From: Rhynchonema sp. JSB1_4
Taxonomy: Eukaryota; Nematoda; Chromadorea; Monhysterida; Xyalidae
Assembly: GCA_030248065.1 (NCBI GenBank)
Contig: JASAMV010009032.1
Coordinates: 1 to 64,000, forward strand
DNA: 64,000 nucleotides
Reading direction: 5' to 3'
Each line of letters begins with the position of its first letter. Position 1 is the stretch's first letter. Both the position numbers and the translations under genes were made by a program. A model generated the notes under the pieces. It saw only the letters and a program-made list of their open reading frames with translations, was not told the origin of the DNA and searched no databases. Below are positions 12,021 to 24,064 of the stretch, piece after piece.

Positions 12021-12295
12021 CTATAGTAAATTTCTAATTTCGTTGCCTCATGCATTCTTACAGACGCAGGAAAACTCCCGTTCGAAGTCGAAGCAGGCAA
12101 CAAGCTCAACACACAGTCAACAAGCCACGCAGCTGGCTCGTGTGCGTTTCGAATGTTTCAGTCACACAAGCTGTGTGTGTCAGCTGCGTGGCTTGTTCAC
12201 TGTGTGTTGAGCTTGTTCCCTGCTTCGACTTCGAACGGGAGTTTCCCTGCGTCTGTAAGAATGCATGAGGCAACGAAATTAGAAATTTACTATAG
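12021..12295. repeat. 275-bp near-perfect hairpin element
   Basis: Palindromic from CTATAGTAAATTTCTAATTT at the left to its complement at the right, with arms of about 125 bp and a very short loop near 12155-12165. No coding signal. MITE-like. Confidence 0.85.
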
Positions 12296-12579
12296 TTTGA
12301 ACTATTTTGGCAACTTTACTGTTCGATGTAAAATCAATGGTCCGTAAAAAAATAAATCCAATTAGAGCCCCCGGGGGCTTTAAGTGGAAAATTTTCCACT
12401 TAGAGCCCCCGAGGGCTCTATTCGGGGGAGGCTTTAAGTGGAAAACTCCGGTATTTTACTGAAAAAGTAGGGTTTTTTTGTCAAAAATACTAAAATTTCT
12501 GACGGATTCAGCAAGTAAGTGATCAGTATTGTTCAGTGGTGTGGCTACCCAGGCGTGCAATCAACCTGCTGTATAATAC

Positions 12580-13725
12580 CACCAGAAAGGCCACATACAA
12601 CTACAGGAACCAAGTGCACATTCCTTGACGGGTGGTCCAAAGACTCATTAGCAGACTGATTAGCCTTGCCTTACTACCAAAGCTCCGGGCGGGAAGACTC
12701 ATTGACAAAAAACCGTTAAAACGATCTGTGATCAGAGTTAAGGTTGGATTGATAAAAATTTTGCTTTTGAACTTTTCTTAATTTTCGTAAATGCGTGTCT
12801 TCTTTTACCAGAAAAATGTCTTTATTGTTTTATATATTTGTATATTCCAAACTTCACTGTTGTCACATAAACACTCATCACTCATGCACATCACATTTAT
12901 TTGGAACAATTTTACGGCTGGTTGACAGAACAACATTGAAAGGTGATTATGGTAACAGAACATTCGACAAGTGCAGGACAATGCAACGGCTAAACAACTT
13001 TTCAAATATACTCCAAAAACCAAAAGCAGGTGAGACCAAAAGTATTCACAGGCACTGTACTCATTTTTTAAGTATGAGGTGCTTTGGAGGTTGATCAACA
13101 TTTCATGAAGTGGTCTAAAACACTTCATCTGAGACAACAGTTCATACCACGAAGTATTGTCTCAACCCAGCTACCGTATCCAAGCAATAAAACACTTTAT
13201 GTCTGCGCATGTATAGGCAATCCATCGGCTCATGGCACTTTTATACACACAGCACATGCAGCAGCACACACCATTTTCTAAACAAAATGTACACTTTGAA
13301 CAAGTGCCGTACTTTGATGGCAGTTGTTTAATTTATCCGGTTTTCAGTTGCTGGTTGACATGACACTTTTCTGCACTGTTGCAAAATTTGGGGATGTTTC
13401 AACCGATAACTGCAGAGAATAGAGGCATTCATTGACGGCAGTAATGTAGCATGCAGCGTGTGCGTGTTGAGTGCCATGAGCTGGGCGGATTGCCTATATG
13501 TAGGATGCAAACTGAAACCAAGGGTAACGTACAATACAGGCCACTGCATGCCGCGAGTATTTGCAATCGAAGAAAAGCAAGTTTTTTGGTTCGCAAATGA
13601 CTTTGGAATATACATGTACATACAAATACGCTGCCCATCACTAGGTGGAATTCAGAAAACAAAGTCAAGCTCACCGTCAACCTCAACGTAGAAGTTCAAA
13701 TTCAGGTGTATGGGCATCACGCTGG
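12580..13725. other. No gene recognised
   Basis: About 1.1 kb of AT-rich sequence. Open frames here show no recognisable domain and no consistent splice structure. Confidence 0.4.
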
Positions 13726-13729
13726 CTCA

Positions 13730-14122
13730 TGCAACACGACGCGGTTTTCTAACCGAAGGGTCATCAACTGTAATAGGTTGTTATGTGTGGTTGGAGGGTT
13801 TTCTCCGGAAAATATTATTTTAAGGCTGTAGCACAAGCGTTTTGGAAGATTTATTTCAAAGTTTCAACGGACTATGTTCAGTGATATTGTAATAATGTGA
13901 CGACCTATTCACAGCAGTCAAACTTTTCTTCGCTGCCGTTCGATATCGCAAGTTTCTTTGCTTGCTCTTCTTAGAAATATACATAAAAGCCGGAAATCAT
14001 AATGTTTCAAAACGTTTGTGTGTTACATCCAAAAAATAATCATTATGGCGAGAAAAGAGTGCAACTACGCACAGCAATACGTCACAGTTGACCCTTCGTT
14101 CAGAAAACCGCGTCTGCTGCAT
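13730..14122. repeat. Inverted repeat of about 390 bp
   Basis: GCAACACGACGCGGTTTTCT...AAGGGTCATCAACTG at the left mirrors CAGTTGACCCTTCGTTCAGA...GTCTGCTGCAT at the right, arms about 40 bp. MITE-like; ends approximate. Confidence 0.65.
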
Positions 14123-14399
14123 CAGGCGTAGCGCGACACCGATACGTCTGACTTTGAACTTTGATGTGTGGAGCTTGGCGGTGAGAACTTGACTTCGTTG
14201 TTTTGTGAATTCCAGCCAAAATACAACATCATCTGCCGCCAAAAGCAAACTCACGTTGCTTGCTTACACCCCGCTTTTTAAAAATATTGGTCGCACAATG
14301 ACCATAAGAATTCATCAAAATCAATCCTGATTTTCACGTTCCGTCACTCTTAACTGCTGTGCTATTTATGATTCTCACAAAACATTTTCAGCTGAAAAT

Positions 14400-14572
14400 A
14401 ATTTAGCAGATCAACCACGTTGCCGCAGGTCTGAAACATTCTCTTTACTACATGCTTTGTGTGCGATCACGCAACGCAACGTCACTGCGCCCCGTCACTT
14501 TCCCTCTTTACGATTCAGGAAAAAAATTTGACGAATTCTTATAAAGTCATTGTTGTGCGACCAATATCTACA
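14400..14572. repeat. Dispersed repeat, copy 2
   Basis: Second copy of the 10868-11040 repeat, same orientation. It shares the run GTCTGAAACATTCTCTTTAC and the ending GTGCGACCAATAT, with small indels. Confidence 0.75.
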
Positions 14573-14839
14573 GCTGCACAAACATGACAGCGTTTGCATT
14601 GGGTGCAGTCGTGAAACAGTCGTGTTCACCTGGCTTCAACCAATGCAACACACATTCGCTGCTGTCCTGCTTGTACATAGGTCAACGATACACAACGACA
14701 ATCGTCATGGCACAGCTCCAAGCATCGCAGTACGTTCGGCACGGTCGTATGATTGGACAACACTGCTGCGTTCGCTTCTTGCGCCCCACTCAACTTGCGA
14801 AATTTCGACTTGTATTCGACTGAAAGTGGGCCGAATCTA

Positions 14840-16326
14840 CTAATTTGGTGTCAATCCGGACCGATTTGTAGCTAAGGTGTACATAAGGTAAGTTACCGAA
14901 GTCTTCTAAAGAAAAAAAAAACGTTCCGAAGCATGATTAAAACAAGTTACTGTATTTGGCGTGTGCACTTACTACAACCACTGATTTGAGGTGTGATCTG
15001 GCACGGAATTGGACTCAAAGTTGAAGTTGCAACGTTGGCCTGGGCTAGATGACCTGCAACGAAAACCAACGAATGAAGACACATTGTGAATAGAAGGAAT
15101 GGAAGGCGCAGAAGCGCGCTGGAAATCCATCTAATGGAACAGCTGAAATGGTACCAGGTCTTATGTACTTACCACAACAATATTCACATATTCGTTCGGT
15201 GTAAGCTGATGTTTGCGACACGTCGTTCATGGTTCCACTCCCTCCAACGAGCCCAGCACCATTTCCACCAGGATTGTTGTTCGGAAAGCCTCCTTGCCAC
15301 ACCGGATCTGTGCCTTTAAAAGCATAACCATCGACCATCCCTTTACAAATTATACGAGACAAGAAGCATTTTTACGTCGGATACACACTGCCAATAACAG
15401 TGACAGATACTTCTGTGCATGGGGTAGAAACATGAACGGCATGCATAAATAACCACTAGGTTTTAAACATAAGCCAGTGACGAACGCACCGCTTAACGGA
15501 ATGGCAGGATCAACACTTTCGGGGGGCCCTCCCCCCCCGGCGCCCCATTTTTCCGCCGCGAGGGGCACACCCAGCGGAGAAACGCTATCACCAGCAACAC
15601 GGCCGGCCGCGCCCCCACATCACACTGCACGAGACAAAGGCATGTCACCAATCGGACGAGACTCCCCAGACGGCCCCACGCCCGCACGGACGCACACCGG
15701 CAGCACCCAAAGGCACCGACAGATGTCCCCCCCTCCGAATCCGCGGCCACTCGTCCCCTCCCCCCCAAAGAAAAAGGCACACACAAAAAAAAGAGAGAAC
15801 AAGAGACACCACACGAGCACACAAATAAAAAAGGACATCATATATTAAATAAATAATATAACAAACACCACCACGCACACAACACAACATACAAAAAAAA
15901 AAGCAAACACACAACACAAAGCAGCAGAGCCAACAAAAACACTTCAATTTTATAATAAACAACACTAACAACACCAAAGAACAAACAATATATAAACAAA
16001 ATATAAACAATCTGGTGATATTGTCAAACCAGTACCATTTGCCGGCGGGCTCGTCGCCCGCGGCCGCTCCAATTTGTCGCGCTGCCACGAAAATGGGAGC
16101 CCCGAATTTTAAATTCCCTCCGAACCGACGGAAGAAAACTCCTTTCCATCCGGGCCAACAACCCCCGGGCCCGGAGTCCGGTTCCATCCCCCTGACACAC
16201 CTCCCCTGACGCGACAAAGTTTTGCATGTCACCAATCGGGTTGACCACACATTTGCCATCGACCAGATACGTTGCCTCAACGCCCGTCACGTTGCGCGAC
16301 TGGCACAACGCGTCCGGGCAACTGCA
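14840..16326 (-). CDS. Unidentified cysteine-rich protein, four 3' exons
   Basis: Product not recognised. Four exons agree in phase at every junction: 16233-16326, 15173-15340, 14973-15053 and 14840-14871, ending in TAG at 14840. Donors are GTGACA, GTAAGT and GTAAGT; acceptors are CAG, AAG, CAG and TAG. Exon 1 of this set encodes a Cys-rich segment with an N-glycosylation sequon: CSCPDALCQSRNVTGVEA, then LVDGKCVVNPI. Exon 2 is Gly/Asn-rich (GGFPNNNPGGNGAGLVGGSG) and ends ERICEYCC. Exon 3 gives STLSPIPCQITPQISGC and exon 4 the tail TTNRSGLTPN. The Cys pattern and sequon suggest a secreted or extracellular domain. The 5' end was not found: a low-complexity tract and the 5.6-kb foldback lie upstream, possibly interrupting the gene. 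Confidence 0.6.
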
Positions 16327-16870
16327 CTGCGCCGCAATCGTATATGTGGGACACCGAAGCAATATGTATACTCCGACCAACGACTCATGCCACTTTGTAA
16401 TGCCGCCGGCCGACTTTTCCCCTCCCTCCCCGTTGAAAGAAAAAGAAAGTGAGAGGGACCGAGCAAAAAAAAAAAAAAAAAAAAAAAAGAAGTATAAAAA
16501 AGAAAAAAAAAAACTAAAATAAATAATCTCTCAAAAATATGAAAAAATAAAAAAACAAGCATTTTACATCAATATAAAATTATAATTAAAAATAAATATA
16601 AATGAAAACAAACCCATCCACACACCACCCCACACACCACTCACGAACACTTTGAAAAACAAAAAAACAAAAAAAGACAAAAAAACGAGACCAGAAGGGA
16701 GGAGCAGGGCTGAGCAGCGGGGCGGGGGAGAGGCAAAATTTTGTTGTGTATTTTTCATTTTTCTATAAATAACAAAAACAAAAAACAAAGGCGACAAACA
16801 GGGAGCGGGCAGACGGGAGAGGGGAGAGGGGGGCGGCATAGTGAGAAGGGGAGAACAAGGATTATTTATT
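15500..16870. other. Strand-biased low-complexity tract
   Basis: On the plus strand large parts are A/C-rich and poor in T (15770-16010), followed by A-runs of up to about 24 (16466-16490) and G/A-rich sequence (16690-16850). It surrounds one exon of the Cys-rich gene. Poly-purine/poly-C runs explain the long open frames here. Nothing else can be supported. Confidence 0.6.
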
Positions 16871-19188
16871 AAAATTTTTTTTTTTCAACTTTATTTAAGA
16901 GCGTGGGCAGGTAGTGGTCACCCGCTTTCCATAGAAGCCGTTCCGGAAAAAAATTTGACCCCCCAATTTTATTTGCTCATTGGATTAGGCATACGTTGAA
17001 CCTCCCAAATCCCAAATTTGAGCTGCACCTGAGCAACCGTTAAATTGATATGGCTCAAAAAAGGTGCACTGGTCGCACTTTTTGGCATTTGACCAACTTT
17101 TTACATTTGTCCATATTACATGCGCATGTTCCAAGACTGCTTATTGGTAGTTGTCGCGCAGAATAAACAATTACCTGGCTATTCGAATCGTCTCAACACA
17201 TTGTCTGACTACCTTTTGTTTTCGAGAAATTTGTAATTTTTCTCCGTCAACCTGGTGTCCAAACGGACACTAAAGAAGCGCAAATTAAAAAAAGTACTAG
17301 GGTAGCCTGACCAAACGGCATATGCAGCCATTTGCACCACTTTCAGGGCTAACTAGGCCGATAGATGGGACACCTTGCAAATCCGCAAAATTTTTTTCTA
17401 TGATCAAATTTGTGAAAATTTTTGTCAAAAAATGACGTTTTTTCACGTTTTTTTGTCTTTGTATGAGTGCCATTATTAATCGGTGTACTACTAAAATCTG
17501 AAAATACGCTCAATTAGTCCTCAGACAGTTTCAAATGAAACGAAATATTAAGCAAATGCAGGCAGGCACACAGCAGCGAGTTATTCGCGCACGCGCAACA
17601 CCCCCATTTTGACACTTTTTAACTCGCCAATACCCCAAGCCCAAAATGAGCAGAGCGTAAAAAAAAAATTACGTGTCTGTTACCAGTGCCGCTTTGCACA
17701 TTAACACATTTAATCATTATTAAAGTACATGCATGTAAAAAAAGATAAAATACGCATACCTGCGAAAATGCGGAGCGAAACAATAGCTCCGGCTTGACGG
17801 TGCTCGTTGGTTGCGCACTGGTGAACATATGTATGTATGTATGCGCATGCCATCTGACGCGTGTGTTACCATGTGCCGATGTGCTCATTTGATACAAACG
17901 ATGTTTCTAGGACCATAGAACGTGAATAGCAAAGAAAATTATGCTGGAAAGTACTTTTACTAGCAAAACTTATGTACTTGTGTTTCAGTGCACGAGGCTG
18001 AGTCTACTTTTCAACAGTTTCGTGACTCAGCAAAAAGTACTAACGTAGCCTGACCAAACGGCATGTGCAGTCATTTACACTATTGTTTGGGCTAACTATG
18101 CCGATAGATGCGACACCTTGCAAATCCGCAAAATTTTTTACTATGATCAAATTTGTGAAAATTTTTGTCAAAAATATGACGTTTTTTCGCGTTCTTTTGT
18201 CTTTGTATGTGTGCCGTTATTAATCGGTCTGCTACTAAAGTCTGAAAAATCGCTCAATTAGTCTTCAAACAGTTTCAAATGGAATGAAATCTTAAACGGG
18301 TACAGGCAAGCACACAGCTGCGAGTTATTCGCACACGCGCAACACCCTCATTTTGTAACTTTTTAACTCGCCAATACCCCAAGCCCAAAATGAGCAGAGC
18401 GTAAAATAAAAGTTTCGTGTCTGTTACCAGTGCCGCTTTGCATATTAACACATTTGGTCATTATTAAAGTATATGCATGCAAAAAAAGACAAAATACGCA
18501 GACTTGCGAAAATGCGGAGCGAAACAGTAGCTCCGGCTTGACGGTGCTCGTTGGTTGCGCACTGGTGAACTAATATGTATGTATGTCTGCGCATGTTATC
18601 TGATGCGTGTGTTACCATGTGGTGGTACATAGCTGTATTCAATCGGTGCACAGGCACTGAAATACAATCAAAGTAATACATGCATCGTCAATACTTACGC
18701 AGCGCAAGTGGCAAAGTGCACGTTGAAATTGGCGCTTGATGGCACTTCCGAGAAAAGCGAATTTTAAAATTTAAAACATTACAGTGCTAAATCACAAACA
18801 AAAGTTCAAACGAAATCACAAGGAACACGATCGAAGTACAGGTATGGCATACTTACAGTGTGCATGTGTGTGTCTTGAATCATGGGAAAAATAGTCAAGG
18901 GTCCTCGGGTTATCGACAGTCATCTTGATACTATTGGTAATGTAACGGAATAAGTTTCTTACTTTAACTGAAAGTTGTATACTGGTGGTTTTTAAACCAT
19001 GGAAATCTGAATATTGACCTATTTTTTCAAATTTTCATCGTCCGAAAAGCTATAGACCTTAGCTATCACGGAAAACTTATTGCGTTGCATTTCCAGTTGC
19101 ATTCTGTGACTGTTGAAACACCCGGTGGTTCTCACTGAAAATGTTTGGTGTTTCGCTTGAACCTAGTCGCATGGTTGTCGTTGTTCAT

Positions 19189-20041
19189 TCAACGATCGAC
19201 GTCATGAATGGTGTGCACACGTCGAGCAACGTAACTAGCCGGCTTTTGTGGCGACAATGGGGGCAAGCGATGCGGAGCTGCCGGTCGTGGTGGTGATGGA
19301 GGCCCTTGAAAGTCGGGCGGCGCGGTTTGTTACAGGTGCATGCGCAGACGGGTCTGTTGTGCTGTTAACCTCGGCAGATCGTTGACGGTGTAAATTCTGT
19401 CGCGTGCTGCTGGTTTGAGCGGCGAAACTGGTGGTAGTTTGTGCGGCATTGCTGGTTTTGGCGGTTCTGGGGGCGATGGCTGAAAACCTGGTGGTGCAGG
19501 TTGCTGAAGATGCATACGCAGACGAGCGGGTACCTCAGCATGGGCATGGCGCGTTGGTGCACTTGGCAGACTATGAACTTGACGTGCCGATGCGGCTGAT
19601 GGCTTTGTCGGTGTGATAGGCGGCAGCTTCCACGGGCATGCGATGGGAGGTGGTTTGGGTGGCGATGCTGGCCGCTGAAGGTGCATTCGAACTTTGTGCG
19701 GAACGGGCCTGGGCTCCACGGTAGGCATAGTGGGCGGTTCTCGTCCGGTGATATCCGCAAGGCTGTGTATGCGTTGCGGACGCGATGGGCTGGCGGGGTT
19801 CTCATTGTTGCGGTTGAAACTGATTGGTGGTGGCGGTTTAAAGTGGTGTTGAAGCGTTATCGTTTGCGTTTGGGTGCTACCTGACCCGGAGGCAACTCGG
19901 TATGACAGTGCTCGACATTCTGCTTCACTAGCATGTACAATGGGATTGACTGCTTGCGTAACTGTTTGTGGTACGTACACAGCTCGTTCGGGCAACGTGC
20001 GACACAGTGCGCATTCAATGAGGGCCAGCCCCAATGAGCAT
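19189..20041 (-). CDS. Proline-rich repeat protein in the foldback loop, with internal TAA
   Basis: Product not recognised. One long minus-strand frame follows a good acceptor (TTTCGGTTTCAG) near 20042. It encodes about 60 residues of mixed sequence, then Pro-rich repeats of about 55 residues. Each repeat opens with R(L/V)RMHLQ and contains a (K/R)LPP(I/V/L)(T/S)P.KP block: VRMHLQRPASPPKPPP...WKLPPITPTKP; LRMHLQQPAPPGFQPSPP...HKLPPVSPLKP; LRMHL-stop-QTAPPDFQG...HRLPPLSPQKP. A linker resembling (I/V)(H/Y)(S/T)(L/V/I) separates them. In the third repeat the codon expected to be the first Gln is TAA (19330-19332), yet the repeat continues in frame for 46 codons to TGA at 19189. No upstream or downstream exon was assigned. 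Pro-rich scaffold or matrix protein is only a guess. Confidence 0.6.
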
Positions 20042-20087
20042 ACTGAAACCGAAACTACTTATTGTGCAACTGCTAAGTGCCGGGACA

Positions 20088-20222
20088 CAGGTTCAGGCCT
20101 GGCCATTCAGGCACGGCCGATTCAGGCCCGGCTGGAACCTAACCCTAAGCCTATAAATGGGTGACGGTGACACTGTACCGGGCCTGTATAGGGCCGGGCC
20201 TGAAAAACTGGGCCTGAAAAGG
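20088..20222. repeat. Short GGGCCTGAA palindromic element
   Basis: AGGTTCAGGCCTGG at the left and CGGGCCTGAACCT at the right enclose repeated CAGGCCCGG/GGGCCTGAAAA words. It resembles the GGGCC elements elsewhere in the window but has different ends. Confidence 0.55.
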
Positions 20223-22857
20223 TCGGGCCTGAACCTCCGGGTGTGAAAAGTCGCGGAATAGAAGTTACTGTTTGGCTCAGCGTTTGCGCAAGTGTGACTA
20301 TTTTGTTGCTTAACGCCCATACATCTATTAACCATGACTGCAGGCCGTGACTTGCAAAACGTCATTGTTACCACTCACGTAACTTTCGGATTGTGCTCGG
20401 TTCACTTGCAGCTGGGGGTATTACCGCGTCAGTCTTTAGTAGCAGAGCGATTAATAACGGCACACATACAAAGACAAAAGAACGCGAAAAAACGTCATTT
20501 TTTGACAAAAATTTCTACAAATTGGATCACAGTAAAAAATTTTGCGGATTTGCAACGTGTCGCATCTATCGGCATAGTTAGCACAAACAATAGTGCAAAT
20601 GACTGCATATGCCGTTTGGTCAGGCTACGTCAGTACTTTTTGCTGAGTCACGAAACTGTTGAAAAGTAGACTCAGTCTCGTGCACTGAAACACAAGTACA
20701 TAAATTTTGCTAGGAAAAGTACTTCCAGCATAATTTTCCTTGCTATTCAAGTTGTATGGTCCTAGAAACATCGTATGTATCAATTGAGCACATCGGCACA
20801 TGAAAACACACGCGTCAGATGGCATGCGCATACATATGTACATACATATGTTCACCAGTGCGCAACCAACGAGCACCGTCAAGCCGGAGCTACTGTTTCG
20901 CTCCGCATTTTCGCAAGTCTGCGTATTTTGTCTTTTTTTGCATGCATATACTTTAATAATGATCAAATGTGTTAATATGCAAAGCGGCACTGGTAACAGA
21001 CACGAAACTTTTATTTTACGCTCTGCTCATTTTGGGCTTGGGGTATTGGCGAGTTAAAAAGTTACAAAATGTGGGTGTTGCGTGTGTGCGAATAACTCGC
21101 AGCTGTGTGCTTGCCTGTACTCGTTTAAGATTTCATTCCATTTGAAACTGTTTGAAGACTAATTGAGCGATTTTTCAGACTTTAGTAGCAGACCGATTAA
21201 TAACGGCACACATACAAAGACAAAAGAACGCGAAAAAACGTCATATTTTTGACAAAAATTTTCACAAATTTGATCATAGTAAAAAATTTTGCGGATTTGC
21301 AAGGTGTCGCATCTATCGGCATAGTTAGCCCAAACAATAGTGTAAATGACTGCACATGCCGTTTGGTCAGGCTACGTCAGTACTTTTTGCTGAGTCACGA
21401 AACTGTTGAAAAGTAGACTCAGCCTCGTGCACCGAAACACAAGTACATAAATTTTGCTAGTAAAAGTACTTTCCAGCATAATTTTCTTTGCTATTCAAGT
21501 TCTATGGTCCTAGAAACATCGTATGTATCAAATGAGCACATCGGCACATGGTAACACACGCGTCAGATGGCATGCGCATACATACATACATATGTTCACC
21601 AGTGCGCAACCAACGAGCACCGTCAAGCCGGAGCTATTGTTTCGCTCCGCATTTTCGCAGGTATGCGTATTTTATCTTTTTTTACATGCATGTACTTTAA
21701 TAATGATTAAATGTGTTAATGTGCAAAGCGGCACTGGTAACAGACACGTAATTTTTTTTTTACGCTCTGCTCATTTTGGGCTTGGGGTATTGGCGAGTTA
21801 AAAAGTGTCAAAATGGGGGTGTTGCGCGTGCGCGAATAACTCGCTGCTGTGTGCCTGCCTGCATTTGCTTAATATTTCGTTTCATTTGAAACTGTCTGAG
21901 GACTAATTGAGCGTATTTTCAGATTTTAGTAGTACACCGATTAATAATGGCACTCATACAAAGACAAAAAAACGTGAAAAAACGTCATTTTTTGACAAAA
22001 ATTTTCACAAATTTGATCATAGAAAAAAATTTTGCGGATTTGCAAGGTGTCCCATCTATCGGCCTAGTTAGCCCTGAAAGTGGTGCAAATGGCTGCATAT
22101 GCCGTTTGGTCAGGCTACCCTAGTACTTTTTTTAATTTGCGCTTCTTTAGTGTCCGTTTGGACACCAGGTTGACGGAGAAAAATTACAAATTTCTCGAAA
22201 ACAAAAGGTAGTCAGACAATGTGTTGGGACGATTCGAATAGCCAGATAATTGTTTATTCTGCGCGACAACTACCAATAAGCAGTCTTGGAACATGCGCAT
22301 GTAATATGGACAAATGTAAAAAGTTGGTCAAATGCCAAAAAGTGCGACCAGTGCACCTTTTTTGAGCCGTATCAATTTAACGGTTGTTCAGGTGCAGCTC
22401 AAATTTGGGATTTGGGAGGTTCAACGTATGCCTAATCCAATGAGCAAATAAAATTGGGGGGTCAAAATTTTTTTCCGGAACACTTCGGGTGAAAATTACC
22501 TGCCCACGCTCTTAAAAAAAATGAAGCAGGTATACTGTACCATCCCGGTGACATTATTATTCATTTAATATTTTTTTTGTTTTGCACTTCCAGTGCGGGT
22601 TGGATAAAAGACATTATTGTCGAACTTTTTTATTGAGAGTCATGCGGCCATGCATGCGCGGTTGCAACAGGCCAACAAGGAAGACATCCTCATCAGCGCA
22701 TTGGCGGTACATTCACAAGATAGCTTACGTATTGATCGCACAATGCCTGTATGAGAATCCATCCCCTTAATTTTCCTGCATTGTCAAGGGGTATATTTTG
22801 CGATTTTTTTCAAATTGAACCAGGTTTTGACAAGCACTTCGCTTTCTTATCAGTGAG

Positions 22858-24033
22858 AAGAATGGGAAGCGCACGTGTGCAGAGGTTTCACCCTGATACT
22901 CAATCAAAAATGGTTCGTGGTTCCGTTCATCGTTGGCCAATACGTGATGCAACTGACAGCAATTGGCGTGGTCGCGCAAAGACTGCACTTGCATCGAGGC
23001 TATGTGCTCAAAACCAACACTGTGCCGTCAGATTATGTCAAACGGAAAACGGCCACTGTGGTGCTGGCAATCGCTTGGTTAGTCGAATCCATATGAGGCT
23101 GCGATTACATAAATGCGGAATGGTTAATTTCGTAGATTCCGCGTTTATCTGCTCACCTTTGCGGAATTGTGCGTGCTTGACAATGACAACTTCCAGCGTG
23201 CTGACCTCAAATGTTGCGTGTTAACGCAAACGGCAGCTACTGTAAGATGTTCGACCAAAAGCATAAATTTACGTGCAGAAATGCAAAATTCCGCGAAGGT
23301 GAACAGATAAACGCGGAATGTGGAATGCCAGAATTTTGCCATTCCGCATTTATCCACTCGCAGCCTACAGCAAAAATCGGTATTGTATTGACATATGTAT
23401 TCGGTTTCGATGCAGGTGTTTGACCGGTTGTCATGCGGCTGCACTAGTATACGTCTGGATGCGAAACATATCGGCGTGCCGAAAACACGGTGGTGCTATC
23501 TGGCGTATACGTTCAGAGGGTGGAAAGTGTGGGCGTTGGCTGCTTTGACGACATTCACTGTACGCTCATTGGCTGGCCTGATTGGCTGCGAATGTATGCA
23601 TTCGCTCACAAATGGTTAGGAAACGATTACAAAATTGGAAATACGCATACGCACGACTTTCAAAACTTTTTAGGTATCTGGTTGGATTTCACCAAATCGG
23701 GCTCTGATCAATCACTGGAGGTTCGAGTTTTCCTCAAACAGTCATTGCTTATCAGTCGAGCGCTGCGAGCAGCGTTTCGATCGTATTTCGGACTCACAAT
23801 CGGTCACATTGTCGGTCGCTCTATTTTGTTGGCCATCAACACAGCACTGATCTTGAACACAACCACACCCAATACCGTACCCCAACTGATATTCACGCTC
23901 AGCTACGGCATCGCGCTGCCGGCGAGCTTGTTGCGCTCGTTCAAACGCAACCAGATAGTGCATTTGACGATGCTCAACTTTGAAACATCAGCAAGCGTCG
24001 GCGGCGGCGGTCACCACAATGCCGGCGACCCGC

Positions 24034-24064
<31 letters not shown>

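Larger units (their letters stand above)
10604..12575. repeat. 2-kb composite inverted repeat
   Basis: The outer arms mirror each other: GGTAGCCACACCACTGGACA... near 10627 and its complement TGTTCAGTGGTGTGGCTACC near 12530, with similarity over about 120 bp. Inside are inward-facing GGGCC arrays (10745-10860; 11623-11690), the GIY-YIG fragment, palindromic GGGGGCTTTAAGTGGAAA units (11725-11870, 12358-12450) and the 275-bp hairpin. It looks like layered insertions. Confidence 0.7.
16896..22514. mobile_element. 5.6-kb foldback element with a coding loop
   Basis: Outer ends are TAAGAGCGTGGGCAGGTA and its complement. The left arm runs 16896 to about 18622; the right arm about 20432-22514. The arms share long runs with few changes: the 279 bases at 17619-17897 and 21523-21801 (complementary strands) translate to identical 92-residue frames. 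Each arm contains tandem units of about 750 bp, starting at AAAAGTACTA...GCCTGACCAAACGGCAT (near 17290 and 18035 left; ends near 20640, 21388, 22130 right), so the right arm holds an extra partial unit. The loop (about 18623-20431) carries a proline-rich reading frame. No transposase is seen. The mechanism is unknown. Confidence 0.85.

Noticed and set aside
22650..22748. Exon starting MHARLQQANKEDIL as the first exon of the membrane-protein gene
   Set aside because: Looks coding and ends at a good donor (GTATGA), but no acceptor before the next exon restores its phase; left out of the gene model.
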